From Caldilineaceae bacterium (lineage in GTDB: Bacteria; Chloroflexota; Anaerolineae; Caldilineales; Caldilineaceae): DNA of 64,000 bases. The notes under the pieces were generated by a model, which was given only the letters and a program-made list of their open reading frames with translations, did not search any database and was not told the origin of the DNA. This document shows, piece by piece, positions 26,124 through 35,579 of this stretch. The DNA is taken from positions 1-64,000 of the forward strand of contig JAHBVH010000007.1 in assembly GCA_019637645.1 (NCBI GenBank), given 5' to 3'. The translations under genes were made by a program, and so were the position numbers. Positions within the stretch are counted from its first letter, which is position 1. Every line of letters starts with the position of its first letter.

Positions 26124-26909
26124 TTATTCTCTTTCCCGCTCATCGACCGGAGCCGCTGACCCCCACGTCGTCCAAGATGGTAGGGTTGGCGGCGTGGGGG
26201 TGCCTGCATCGCGCCGCCGTGCAAGCGATTGCTGGAGGGCGACGGCCAAGCCATGATGGCTAGCTGCTTGTTGGTTGGTTAGATTCTGGCGATGCCGACG
26301 GGCAAAGACCGCAACCGCGGTGTGGCGCAGAATCGGAATACCCGCTTCGCGCACGCGCATAAACCAATCGACATCTTCGGCATACAAGTAGCTTTCATCA
26401 AAAGTACCTATTTGGCTAAAAACCGAACGATGGACAAGCGCACATTGTAATAGCAACATGGGCCGGGGCTGTTGCCAGGGTGCAAAGTGGATTTTCCCAG
26501 TGGCATTGGGTGTGGCTAAAAGGATTTGGACCGTACCCAATGCCACGCCCGCGGTTGGATTTTCTTGCAGGCTCTGTAGGCGGCGTGCCAAGCTGGTGGT
26601 CGGCCATAGATCATCGGCGTCCAAAAAACCGACGAACTCGCCCCGCGCCTGGGTAAGACCTGTGTTGCGGGCCGCGGCTGGGCCGCCGTTGGGCCGGTAG
26701 AGATAGCGAATCTGGCTGCCAAACTGGCGCGCCACTTGTGCCGTCTGGTCTGTTGAGCCATCATCAACGACGATCACTTCGCGCGGTTGGTAGGATTGTG
26801 CCAATACACTGGTAATCGCTTCCGCTAGAAAGGCTTCGCCATTGTAGACGGGGATGATCACGCTGATGGTGGGTGGATGGCACGTTGGTTCCCGGTCAGG
26901 ATAATGCAT
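26124..26909 (-). CDS. Glycosyltransferase family 2
   Basis: A 261-residue GT-A glycosyltransferase with 'ISVIIPVYNGEAFLAEAI', 'VIVVDDGSTDQTAQVA', 'GPAAARNTGLTQARGEFVGF' and the metal-binding 'LDADDLWPTTSL'. After the core, 'YLYAEDVDWFMRVREAGI' provides the ED motif of the catalytic base region. Its start overlaps the end of the HprK-like kinase gene by 14 bases, so the two are translationally linked. It resembles the 24057-24755 protein; the pair may add successive sugars. Confidence 0.9.
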   Translation of the reverse strand: MHYPDREPTCHPPTISVIIPVYNGEAFLAEAITSVLAQSYQPREVIVVDDGSTDQTAQVARQFGSQIRYLYRPNGGPAAARNTGLTQARGEFVGFLDADDLWPTTSLARRLQSLQENPTAGVALGTVQILLATPNATGKIHFAPWQQPRPMLLLQCALVHRSVFSQIGTFDESYLYAEDVDWFMRVREAGIPILRHTAVAVFARRHRQNLTNQQAASHHGLAVALQQSLARRRDAGTPTPPTLPSWTTWGSAAPVDERERE

Positions 26910-27978
26910 GGAGTAACTCCGTAATGGCCGCAGGAATGGTCGTGCGGTCGCGGCCCAATTCGAGTAGGAAGCACGGCAGACGCCGGACCAATTGGGTTAG
27001 CTGCTTGAAGGTTTGGGCTTGCGAACCAAGCAACTGGAGGGCGCTGCTCGGGCCTACTGCCAGGAGCGCCGCCGCCGCTGTTCCCTTTATATAGCGCGTT
27101 TTGGTCGCGCTGGTAAGCCGCGGTACCAGAATTGCGCGGAGCGGCAGGGCGCTTTTTACCTGGTTGCTAAAGGATTCAGCAAAAAAGTATAGATTCTTTT
27201 CCAGATCCTGATAGACATACCGCGTACTTGCTTTGGCCAGCGTGGAGAAATGGGCGAGATCGGTAAAATGAATTTTGCCCGAATTATAGAGGCTATACAG
27301 GGTCGGATTAGGCTGATCATCCACCAGGCAATAATCATCACCAAGATAGGCCAAACCCGCTTGTAAACAAGTGAGCGCGGTTGTCGATTTCCCGGCCCCA
27401 CTGCGCCCAACCACCAGCGCGCCGCCTGCCTCGGTGCCGACGGCGGCCCCGTGCACAATCTGGCCGCCACGCGCGCTCAGCCACCAATGGAAAGGCAGCA
27501 GACAAGGAGCTGCCCCTTCCATCATCGGTAGCTGTTCTAACGATGGGATCCAGCAATAGGCTTGGTTTCGCGCCCGGTCTAGCAGGTTAAAGACGGGGTA
27601 CTGACCGGGAAAGAAGAGGCTGTAGCGCTCAGAATGGCTTTGAATCCCACTCAATGCATTGGGGCCGAGGGCGTGACGAATGGCGGGCGGAAAAGGTGGT
27701 AGATCGACACCGCTGGTGGCACTTTCCCAAAGCGTGATCGTGAAGTCTGGTGCTGTCGTGGGGGCCACCGCCAAATGGGTCAGGGCTGGTGCCCAAGCGG
27801 CCATTACCGCCGCGGTCGTAAAGCAGAGTTTGATATGATAGCCGCCAATCGCATACGTTTGGCTTTGGGGCTGTTTGCTCTGCCGAATTGCTCGATCAGC
27901 AGCGCATGCAACTGCGCTGGCAAACGCGGCTAGCGTATCTATGGTTGCTGGTGCCTGCTGTTCGTTAGCTGGGGTCAT
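26896..27978 (-). CDS. HprK-like P-loop serine kinase (lasso-peptide kinase/HprK-related type)
   Basis: A 360-residue protein. The second half carries 'QIVHGAAVGTEAGGALVVG', cut here before the P-loop 'GRSGAGKST' (191-199), and 'YLGDDYCLVDD' (about 211-221), the DDY segment of HPr-kinase-like domains. Such kinases occur next to nucleotidyltransferase-fold proteins, PqqD-like proteins and ABC exporters, and some phosphorylate the C-terminal serine of lasso peptides. No peptide maturase gene (transglutaminase-like or asparagine-synthase-like) is in this window. It is the first gene of the surface locus. The real substrate, peptide or glycan-related, is unknown. Confidence 0.8.
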   Translation of the reverse strand: MTPANEQQAPATIDTLAAFASAVACAADRAIRQSKQPQSQTYAIGGYHIKLCFTTAAVMAAWAPALTHLAVAPTTAPDFTITLWESATSGVDLPPFPPAIRHALGPNALSGIQSHSERYSLFFPGQYPVFNLLDRARNQAYCWIPSLEQLPMMEGAAPCLLPFHWWLSARGGQIVHGAAVGTEAGGALVVGRSGAGKSTTALTCLQAGLAYLGDDYCLVDDQPNPTLYSLYNSGKIHFTDLAHFSTLAKASTRYVYQDLEKNLYFFAESFSNQVKSALPLRAILVPRLTSATKTRYIKGTAAAALLAVGPSSALQLLGSQAQTFKQLTQLVRRLPCFLLELGRDRTTIPAAITELLHALS

Positions 27979-28091
27979 TCCCGCTCACTATGCCATTCCT
28001 TGCTTCTTCCCTGTCGATCCTGCCGATACATTCGTGTTAGTATCGATCTACGGTGGCTTCGTGGAGCGAATCCTGTAGGCAAAGGAGGCAT
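27975..28091 (-). CDS. Possible 38-codon leader ORF overlapping the kinase start
   Basis: An ATG at 28091, with AGAGGTG five bases upstream, opens a 38-residue Arg-rich frame whose TGA overlaps the kinase ATG in an ATGA arrangement. It has no resemblance to a lasso precursor: I see no ring-closing acid at the expected place. It could be a coupling leader peptide or chance. Confidence 0.25.
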   Translation of the reverse strand: MPPLPTGFAPRSHRRSILTRMYRQDRQGRSKEWHSERE

Positions 28092-28509
28092 TGCACCTCT
28101 AGACAAGAAGGTAGTCAAGTAAATTAGGTATACTTAATTTTAGTAAAGCTTATCATAACCAAAACGTAAGATCAATCCTTTCCTCTACTACATTCTACCT
28201 AATTCAAGAGTCTATTTTTGTCTTGTATTACTCCATGAGGCTAGGACGCGGATTTACGCGGAAGAACGCGGATTTTTCTTCATCCGCGTTCTTCCGCGTC
28301 CCTAATGTTGGTCTGAACCGTGCCGAGGCTAGGTAGCGCGGTGGGTTCTGATGGCTGGAGGGCCTTCCCTTTTGCCCGCCTGCCCTAGAACGCAAAGATC
28401 GGTTATACTAGACTCTGTTGACATGCTAGCCGCTGAGACGGCTTTTCGCTGGTAGTAGCGGGTTCAACCCGGCTTATATTGATAATCTTCCATAGATGAG
28501 GAGCAGCTT
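27979..28509. other. Divergent intergenic region (531 bases)
   Basis: It separates the minus-strand surface locus from the plus-strand peptidase gene. It holds a 38-codon ORF next to the kinase, an AT-rich stretch at about 28110-28200, a strong hairpin at 28257-28298, and TATACT at 28404 and TTGACA at 28418 that do not pair up as one promoter. No further gene is visible. Confidence 0.6.
28257..28298. repeat. Perfect 17-bp inverted repeat (intergenic hairpin)
   Basis: CGCGGAAGAACGCGGAT (28257-28273) and its exact complement (28282-28298) enclose an 8-base loop. A partial direct copy (GGACGCGGATT) precedes it. This has the style of a dispersed palindromic intergenic element and may form a stable cruciform or transcript hairpin. 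Confidence 0.8.
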
Positions 28510-29625
28510 GTGCAAGCAGATGTGATTGAGTTAACCCAAAAATTGATCGCGATTCCCTCGGAGACAACGAGCAGCAACGCGGCTATCAATGATTTTTTGC
28601 AGGAGTGGCTCACGGCACGCAACTTTACGGTAGAGCGACTAAGCTACCTTGAGCCCACAGGTGAGGAAAAGGTCAATTTGGTGGCCAAACTGGGGACGGG
28701 CCAAGGGGGACTCGGTTTTTTCTCCCATTCGGATACCGTGCCGGGCGATGCGCGGGAATGGGAGCCCTTTGCGCCGACGGTTGCGGATGGCAAGCTCTAT
28801 GGCCGCGGGAGCTGCGATATGAAAGGACCCTTGGCCGCCACGCTCATTGCCGCGGCCAGCATCGATCCGGCGCGGCTACGCAAACCACTCTATCTTGCCA
28901 TTGCTGCCGATGAAGAGCAGGGCCACCATGGTGCCCATTATATGCAGAAACATTCGCGGATCTTTCAGGAAGGTTGGCCGACTAGTGCGGTCGTGCCCGA
29001 GCCAACGGAACTCCAGCCAGTCTATGCCCACAAAGGCCGGGTCTTGGTGACGGTGACGGCCCTGGGCCGGGCGGCGCATACAAGCACCGACCGCGGCCTC
29101 TCGGCCAACTTTCTCATTGCGCCCTTTATTGCCGAAATGGCCGAACTCGCCACGTTCTTCAAAAGCACGGAGCGCTTCAAAAACTATGAATTTGATCCGC
29201 CAACCAATGGCTTCAATATGACGATTGACGATGGTCAGTGTCGCACCAATGTCACCGCGGCCAAGACAGTGGTCAGCCTGAGCATTCGCCTCATGCCCAA
29301 TGATCATCATGAAGAGCAAGTGGCCATGATTGCCGAGCGCGCCCAAAAATATAACCTGGCCGTTGAAGTGGATAAACTGATGTCCTTCTACATCGATCCC
29401 CAGGCCGAGATTGTCCAGGCTTCCTGTCGCGCAACCGGGGTCGCCAAAGCGATTAGCGTCCCCTATGGTACCGAAGCCGAATCTTATCAGAATTATACTC
29501 AGTGTGTGATTTTGGGGCCGGGTAATATTGCCCAGGCCCATACGATTGGTGAGTGGATCGAGCTTAAGCAACTGGTGGACGCGGTTGGTGCCTATCAGCG
29601 CTTGATCGCGGATTTCTGCCTGTAG
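28510..29625 (+). CDS. M20-family metallopeptidase/deacylase (ArgE/DapE-like)
   Basis: A 371-residue cytosolic zinc hydrolase of the M20 family, which removes N-acyl groups from amino acids (acetylornithine, succinyl-diaminopimelate) or cleaves dipeptides. Metal and catalytic residues are visible: 'FFSHSDTVPG' (His, catalytic Asp), 'GRGSCDMKG' (bridging Asp), 'AADEEQGHHG' (catalytic Glu pair), 'VVPEPTEL' (Glu) and the late His in 'AQAHTIGEWIE'. The dimerisation domain runs about 170-285 ('YAHKGRVLVTVTALGRAAHTS' region). It begins at a GTG at 28510 after GAGGAG. No arginine or lysine biosynthesis genes are adjacent, so the substrate is open. Confidence 0.85.
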   Translation: MQADVIELTQKLIAIPSETTSSNAAINDFLQEWLTARNFTVERLSYLEPTGEEKVNLVAKLGTGQGGLGFFSHSDTVPGDAREWEPFAPTVADGKLYGRGSCDMKGPLAATLIAAASIDPARLRKPLYLAIAADEEQGHHGAHYMQKHSRIFQEGWPTSAVVPEPTELQPVYAHKGRVLVTVTALGRAAHTSTDRGLSANFLIAPFIAEMAELATFFKSTERFKNYEFDPPTNGFNMTIDDGQCRTNVTAAKTVVSLSIRLMPNDHHEEQVAMIAERAQKYNLAVEVDKLMSFYIDPQAEIVQASCRATGVAKAISVPYGTEAESYQNYTQCVILGPGNIAQAHTIGEWIELKQLVDAVGAYQRLIADFCL

Positions 29626-29630
29626 TTGCA

Positions 29631-29681
29631 GCGACAGCCAGGGCTGACAGGTTTTCAAAACCTGTCAGCCCTGGCTGTCGC
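29631..29681. terminator. Perfect 51-nt palindrome between convergent genes, probable bidirectional terminator
   Basis: Two exact 25-base arms, GCGACAGCCAGGGCTGACAG continuing into GTTTT and its complement, flank a single C. It lies between the stop of the peptidase gene and the stop of folC. The core CAGGTTTTCAAAACCTG also occurs in related form at 60060-60092. Confidence 0.85.
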
Positions 29682-29685
29682 GTCC

Positions 29686-31056
<1,371 letters not shown>

Positions 31057-31064
31057 AGTGATCC

Positions 31065-32501
31065 TCAATAGGCCCGTGCGAAGATCGCTTGACGGGTGGC
31101 ACGTTTACCTGTGTAAAAACAGATGCCTTCGCCGCCGGTCTGTTCGAGGGGATAACAGCGATGGGTCGCTCTTGTCTCTTGCTGAACTTGTTTTTCGTCG
31201 GCATTGCTCCCCGCCCACCAGGCGCGCACAAAGCCGCGTTGGACCATCTCTTTAAATTCGTCGTAATTGGTGGCTTCGTAGGTGTTCGCGTCGCGGAATT
31301 GCGTGGCCTTAGCCAACAGACTCGCTTGGATGGTATCGAGTTGGGTCTGCACCGTTTGGGCAATACCAGCTTGGCTGACCGCCTGTTTGCCATCGCGGCC
31401 TGGGATATCGCGACGGGCCAACATCACCACATGATTAGTCACATCGCGGGGGCCGATCTCCAGGCGGAGCGGCACACCACGTAGTTCCCAGTCATTGTAC
31501 TTAAAGCCCGGTGTGAGATTGTCCCGATCATCCACTTTGACGCGGATGCCCGCGGTGGTGAGTTCTTGTTTCATGCGGTCGGTGGCCGCTAAGACAGCGC
31601 TCTTTTCTTCCTCTTTTTTGTAAATAGGGATCATCACCACCTGATAAGGCGCTAGGCGCGGTGGCAAGATCAAGCCATTGTCGTCGCCATGGACCATGAT
31701 CATCGCGCCAATAAAGCGGGTGCTGAGCCCCCAAGAGGTCGTCCAGGCATGTTGCAGCACATTGTTGAGATCGAGATATTGAATGTTAAACGCCTTGGCA
31801 AAATTTTGGCCCAAGTTGTGCGACGTACCCGATTGGAGGGCGCGACAATCACCCATCATGGCTTCAATGGTCAGCGTGCGGTCGGCCCCGGCAAAGCGTT
31901 CACCTTCGGACTTCTCCCCCGGAATGACGGGGATGGCCGCTTCATTCCGCGCAAAATCGGTGTAGACATCCAACATTTGGCGCGTTTCAAACTCGGCTTC
32001 TTCCCAGGTGGCGTGGGCGGTGTGCCCCTCTTGCCAATAAAACTCTGTGGTGCGCAGGAACAATTTGGTGCGCAGCTCCCAGCGCACGACACTATTCCAC
32101 AAATTGAGCAGGATCGGCAGATCCCGATAACTTTGCACCCATTTGGCAAAGGCATGACCAATCAGGGTTTCGGAAGTGGGGCGGACGACCAACGGCTCTT
32201 CTAGGGCTTCGCCGCCGCCATGGGTGACAAGGGCTAGCTCGGGTGAGAAGCCTTCCACATGGCTGGCCTCGCGTTGGAGGAAGCTATAGGGAATAAACAT
32301 CGGAAAGCCGGCGTTCAGATGGCCGGTGGCCTTGAAGCGCCGGTCGAGCGCGCCTTGGATATTTTCCCACAAAGCCCAGCCATAGGGCTTGACAATCATC
32401 GTGCCACGGGCCGGGCCATAATCGGCGAGATCGGCAGCTAACACCAAGCTATTATACCATTCGTTAAAATCGGCGCTCCGGGCAACAAGCTTTTCAGCCA
32501 T
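31065..32501 (-). CDS. proS: Prolyl-tRNA synthetase, archaeal/eukaryotic type
   Basis: Charges tRNA-Pro with proline. At 478 residues it is the short, insertion-free ProRS type. Class II motifs are visible: motif 2 'WNSVVRWELRTKLFLRTTEF' in its usual form, the proline-site 'EGHTAHATWEEAE', and motif 3 'GLSTRFIGAMIMVHGDDNGL'. The C-terminal zinc-like domain has 'RCYPLEQ' and 'GEGICFYTGKRATRQAIFARAY', ending in the Tyr typical of this type. It lies 34 bases after a second, bacterial-type proS. Having both types side by side is unusual; this copy may be acquired or a drug-resistant spare. Confidence 0.95.
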   Translation of the reverse strand: MAEKLVARSADFNEWYNSLVLAADLADYGPARGTMIVKPYGWALWENIQGALDRRFKATGHLNAGFPMFIPYSFLQREASHVEGFSPELALVTHGGGEALEEPLVVRPTSETLIGHAFAKWVQSYRDLPILLNLWNSVVRWELRTKLFLRTTEFYWQEGHTAHATWEEAEFETRQMLDVYTDFARNEAAIPVIPGEKSEGERFAGADRTLTIEAMMGDCRALQSGTSHNLGQNFAKAFNIQYLDLNNVLQHAWTTSWGLSTRFIGAMIMVHGDDNGLILPPRLAPYQVVMIPIYKKEEEKSAVLAATDRMKQELTTAGIRVKVDDRDNLTPGFKYNDWELRGVPLRLEIGPRDVTNHVVMLARRDIPGRDGKQAVSQAGIAQTVQTQLDTIQASLLAKATQFRDANTYEATNYDEFKEMVQRGFVRAWWAGSNADEKQVQQETRATHRCYPLEQTGGEGICFYTGKRATRQAIFARAY

Positions 32502-32535
32502 AGGTCTCTACTCTCTACAAATCAAATGAGGTGTG

Positions 32536-34311
32536 TTATAAGGTTTCTTCTTGTAAGAGCGCCTGAAGGACCGTGTATTCAGCCGCAATTAAATCGTGTA
32601 CCCCAGCAATCAGTTGGTCGAGCGCGATCTCGCCATTGTTCCCGGTGCGGCGGACTCTGTATTCAACGATGCCATTTTTGAGCCCTTTGCCGCCCACCGT
32701 GAGGCGCAGGGGAATGCCAAGCAGATCGGCATCATTAAACTTCACCCCGGCGCGCTCATCACGGTCATCATAGAGAACTTCAACGCCCGCGGCTTGCAAC
32801 TGTTGGTAGAGTTGCTCCGCTGCCGCGTTGACTTCGGGCGTGCGTTCGGTTGCCAAGCTGACCAACATCACTTGATAGGGCGCAATGCTGATCGGCCAGC
32901 AGATCCCTTGGTCGTCATGATGGCGCTCGATGACACAAGCGAGGAGGCGGCCACTACCAATGCCGTAGGAGCCCATGACAATTGGCTGTTGCTCGCCCTT
33001 TTCGTCCAAGTAATAAGCGCCCATGGCCGTGCTATATTTGGTGCCGAGCTTAAAGATATTGCCCACCTCGACCCCGCGCACCGAACGGAGCGCCGCGCCA
33101 CACTGGGGACAGCCATCCCCCTCGGCGGCAGCGACCAAATCAATGACCAGATCCGCGGTGTAATCGCGCCCATAGTTGACATGGCGATAGTGCCAATCTT
33201 GACGGTTGGCCCCAGCCACCAAATTCGGGCTCTTGGCAATCAGATCATCGACCACGAGCACAACTTGGTCGCGCTGGATGCCCAGCGGTGAGCCATAGCC
33301 GGGCTCGGCTCCAATGGCGCGAATTTCGTCCACCGTGGCGGGGCGTAAACGACGGGCCTTGATGGCATTGGTCAGCTTGGTTTCATTCAGTTCCATGTCG
33401 CCGCGCACCACGGCAAAGACAAATTGCTCATAGAGTTTACCTTCTGCCCCATTCATCTCGGCCATTAAAAAGATGGCTTTGGCGGTCATGGTTTCAGGGA
33501 TCTGGAGAAATTCGGCCAGGGCCGCAATGGTGGTGACCGCGGGCGTATGAACCTCTTCCAAGGCATGGGCAACGCCTTCCACCGCTACGCTCTTTTGGAA
33601 GGTGGCAATCTGGCGATTCGCCTTGTAGCCACAGTGATCGCAGAGCAACAGCGTATCTTCGCCGATGGCGGTCAGGGCCATAAATTCATGGGCCATGGTG
33701 CCGCCCATCATGCCTGTGTCACTTTCCACGGCTACGACATCAATGCCACTGCGCCGGAAAATGTTAAAGTAGGATTGGTAGATGCGCGGGTAGAAGGCAT
33801 CGATGCCCGCATAGTCACGGTCAAAGGAGTAGGCATCTTTCATGGTAAATTCGCGCACGCGAATGAGCCCACCACGGGGGCGCGGTTCGTCGCGGAATTT
33901 GGTCTGGATCTGGTAGAGCACAAAGGGCAGTTGGCGATAGCTCGTGACAATTTGGCTGGCGAGGTCGGCCATGACTTCTTCATGGGTCATGCCAAGGCAC
34001 ATGGCGCGCCCATTGCGATCTTCCAAGCGCGCCATGTCATCGCCAATCTCATACCAACGACCGCTACGCTGCCAGATCTCTGCCGGGTGGACCATGGGCA
34101 AGGTCACCTCTTGTCCGCCAATGGCGTCCATCTCGTCGCGGATAATGGCTTCAATTTTCTGTTTTACCCGTTGGCCGAGCGGTAAATAGTCAAAAATGCC
34201 TGCCGCGACTTGACGCACCAATCCAGCGCGTAAAAGTAACTGGTGGCTAATGACTTCGGCTTCGGCGGGTACTTCGCGCAGGGTTTGAAAGAAAAGCTGA
34301 GACATGCGCAT
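32536..34311 (-). CDS. proS: Prolyl-tRNA synthetase, bacterial type with editing insertion
   Basis: The long bacterial ProRS, 591 residues. The N-terminus is typical ('MSQLFFQTLREVPAEAEVIS'). Motif 2 is 'YQIQTKFRDEPRPRGGLIRV'. An insertion (INS/YbaK-like editing domain) spans about residues 225-385, and motif 3 is 'MGSYGIGSGRLLACVIE'. The anticodon-binding domain follows. The frame extends to 34365, but the ATG at 34311 (GAGGGAG upstream) fits the family; a second ATG at 34305 is possible. The insertion hydrolyses mischarged Ala-tRNA-Pro in known members. It is directly followed by the archaeal-type proS. Confidence 0.95.
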   Translation of the reverse strand: MRMSQLFFQTLREVPAEAEVISHQLLLRAGLVRQVAAGIFDYLPLGQRVKQKIEAIIRDEMDAIGGQEVTLPMVHPAEIWQRSGRWYEIGDDMARLEDRNGRAMCLGMTHEEVMADLASQIVTSYRQLPFVLYQIQTKFRDEPRPRGGLIRVREFTMKDAYSFDRDYAGIDAFYPRIYQSYFNIFRRSGIDVVAVESDTGMMGGTMAHEFMALTAIGEDTLLLCDHCGYKANRQIATFQKSVAVEGVAHALEEVHTPAVTTIAALAEFLQIPETMTAKAIFLMAEMNGAEGKLYEQFVFAVVRGDMELNETKLTNAIKARRLRPATVDEIRAIGAEPGYGSPLGIQRDQVVLVVDDLIAKSPNLVAGANRQDWHYRHVNYGRDYTADLVIDLVAAAEGDGCPQCGAALRSVRGVEVGNIFKLGTKYSTAMGAYYLDEKGEQQPIVMGSYGIGSGRLLACVIERHHDDQGICWPISIAPYQVMLVSLATERTPEVNAAAEQLYQQLQAAGVEVLYDDRDERAGVKFNDADLLGIPLRLTVGGKGLKNGIVEYRVRRTGNNGEIALDQLIAGVHDLIAAEYTVLQALLQEETL

Positions 34312-34343
34312 GAGGACAATACTCCCTCTCGAATGACTGGTCG

Positions 34344-34763
34344 TTAAATGCTTCGGGCGAGCCAAGGCTCAACCCGTGCTTGGATGGCTTGATATTCTGT
34401 CACGCCGACAATGCGGTCCACTTCCTGACCTGCGTGGAATAACACTAAGGTCGGCAATCCCATGACGGTATAGCGTTCGGGTGTTTGCGGATTTTCATCC
34501 ACATCGAGCGCCGCTAACAAGATCTGATCGCCATAATCTTTGGCTAAGAATTCCATATACGCGGCGGTGATCTGGCACGGCTGGCACCACTCGGCCCAAA
34601 AATCAACCACCGCTAGGGTTGGGCTGGCTAGCACAATCTCAGTAAAATTGTCGTCGGTCACCGGTACAATGGCAACCGGGGCCGGCGCTGCTGCGGGCGT
34701 GGTTGCTTTGGTTGTGGTCGGCGAAGACGTTAAACCAATTTTTTGCAATAGCTGTTTAAGCAT
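34344..34763 (-). CDS. Thioredoxin-like protein with WCQPC active site
   Basis: A 139-residue cytosolic thioredoxin-fold protein with a Thr/Ala/Pro-rich N-terminal extension of about 30 residues. The fold core shows 'TLAVVDFWAEWCQPCQITAA', 'ALDVDENPQTPERYTVMGLP' with the conserved cis-Pro, and 'TLVLFHAGQEVDRIVG'. The redox motif is Cys-Gln-Pro-Cys instead of Cys-Gly-Pro-Cys, which should shift its redox potential. It precedes the bacterial-type proS and follows the OsmC-like gene; a shared transcript is likely. Confidence 0.9.
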   Translation of the reverse strand: MLKQLLQKIGLTSSPTTTKATTPAAAPAPVAIVPVTDDNFTEIVLASPTLAVVDFWAEWCQPCQITAAYMEFLAKDYGDQILLAALDVDENPQTPERYTVMGLPTLVLFHAGQEVDRIVGVTEYQAIQARVEPWLARSI

Positions 34764-34790
34764 AGTTTCTTTGCGCGCGGGCTGGCTTTG

Positions 34791-35222
34791 TCAACCTGAT
34801 TGCGTTTGCTCGTCTATGTTCCTGGGTTGGATCGCAAAGTCATGGGTGATCTTGGCAACGCCTGCTAAGGTCGCGTGGGCCCCGCAATATTTTTCCACGC
34901 TGAGGTTGATAGCACGCGCTACCTTGTGTTCGTCCAAACCGTCACCCGTTACAATATAGTGTAAATGGATGGTTTCCCAGGGGCGCGGCAGCGCTTCAGC
35001 CCGTTGCGCGTCGATCTGAATTTCAACATCGGCCAGTGGTTGGCGTTGCTTTTGTAAAATGCTGATCACATCGACCAAGGTACAACCGCCCAACCCAAGA
35101 ATCAGCATTTGCATAGGGCTGACCCCCGGTCCATCACCGCCGCCGCTCATGACCGCCGCTTTACCATTGGCATCAATGCCTAAAAAGGTGTTTCCTTCCA
35201 CCCACTTGACTCGTGCGGCCAT
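34791..35222 (-). CDS. OsmC/YhfA-family protein
   Basis: A 143-residue OsmC-fold protein; family members reduce organic hydroperoxides with a cysteine pair. Both cysteines are present: 'LILGLGGCTLVDVISIL' and 'VEKYCGAHATLAGVAKITHD'. The ATG at 35222 has GGGAGAGATA just before it; the open frame up to 35267 is not needed. It is closest in style to the YhfA branch, whose physiological substrate is not settled. It lies 27 bases before the thioredoxin-like gene, which could supply reducing power. Confidence 0.88.
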   Translation of the reverse strand: MAARVKWVEGNTFLGIDANGKAAVMSGGGDGPGVSPMQMLILGLGGCTLVDVISILQKQRQPLADVEIQIDAQRAEALPRPWETIHLHYIVTGDGLDEHKVARAINLSVEKYCGAHATLAGVAKITHDFAIQPRNIDEQTQSG

Positions 35223-35334
35223 TATCTCTCCCTCTATTCTATGACTGGCTCTTGTGCCGAACTGCATCTACATTCATTGGACAGTGAATTATGCCACAAG
35301 CCTAGGGCAATCATCAATATTGTGCACGTGTACC

Positions 35335-35529
35335 TTATCTGGCCGCTTGATCGATGGCAACACGGAGGGTTGCTTCTTCGGCCATGAGCTGTTCCACCTG
35401 GCGCTCTAGTTGGCTGATGCGGCGGTGTGCGGGCTGTGCTTTGGCGCGCTCATGGTCAAGTTGGCGTTGGCGCGTTTCCAGGCGTTGACGTACTTCTTGT
35501 TTGCGGGCAATGAGGGCAAAGCGATCCAC
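35335..35529 (-). CDS. Small coiled-coil protein of unknown function
   Basis: A 64-residue, highly charged protein predicted as one long helix: 'RQRLETRQRQLDHERAKAQ' and 'RRISQLERQVEQLMAEEATL' show heptad spacing. I do not recognise a family. It is judged real because its GTG start at 35529 has an excellent ribosome site (AAAGGAGGAGCC) and it sits alone between tatC and the OsmC-like gene, after a 19-bp hairpin. A structural or scaffold role is possible. Confidence 0.6.
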   Translation of the reverse strand: MDRFALIARKQEVRQRLETRQRQLDHERAKAQPAHRRISQLERQVEQLMAEEATLRVAIDQAAR

Positions 35530-35579
35530 AAGGCTCCTCCTTTGTCCTTTCTCCTGTGTTGGATTCCACTCTATAAAGC

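Noticed and set aside
21180..28091. A complete lasso-peptide gene cluster
   Set aside because: No precursor with a ring-closing acid, no transglutaminase-like protease and no asparagine-synthase-like cyclase in the window.
28876..29658. 260-codon minus-strand frame
   Set aside because: Antisense shadow of the M20 peptidase, which has all metal ligands.
32596..34185. Long plus-strand open frames (231 and 212 codons) opposite the bacterial-type proS
   Set aside because: They lie fully antisense to a clear prolyl-tRNA synthetase; composition follows from codon bias of the true gene.
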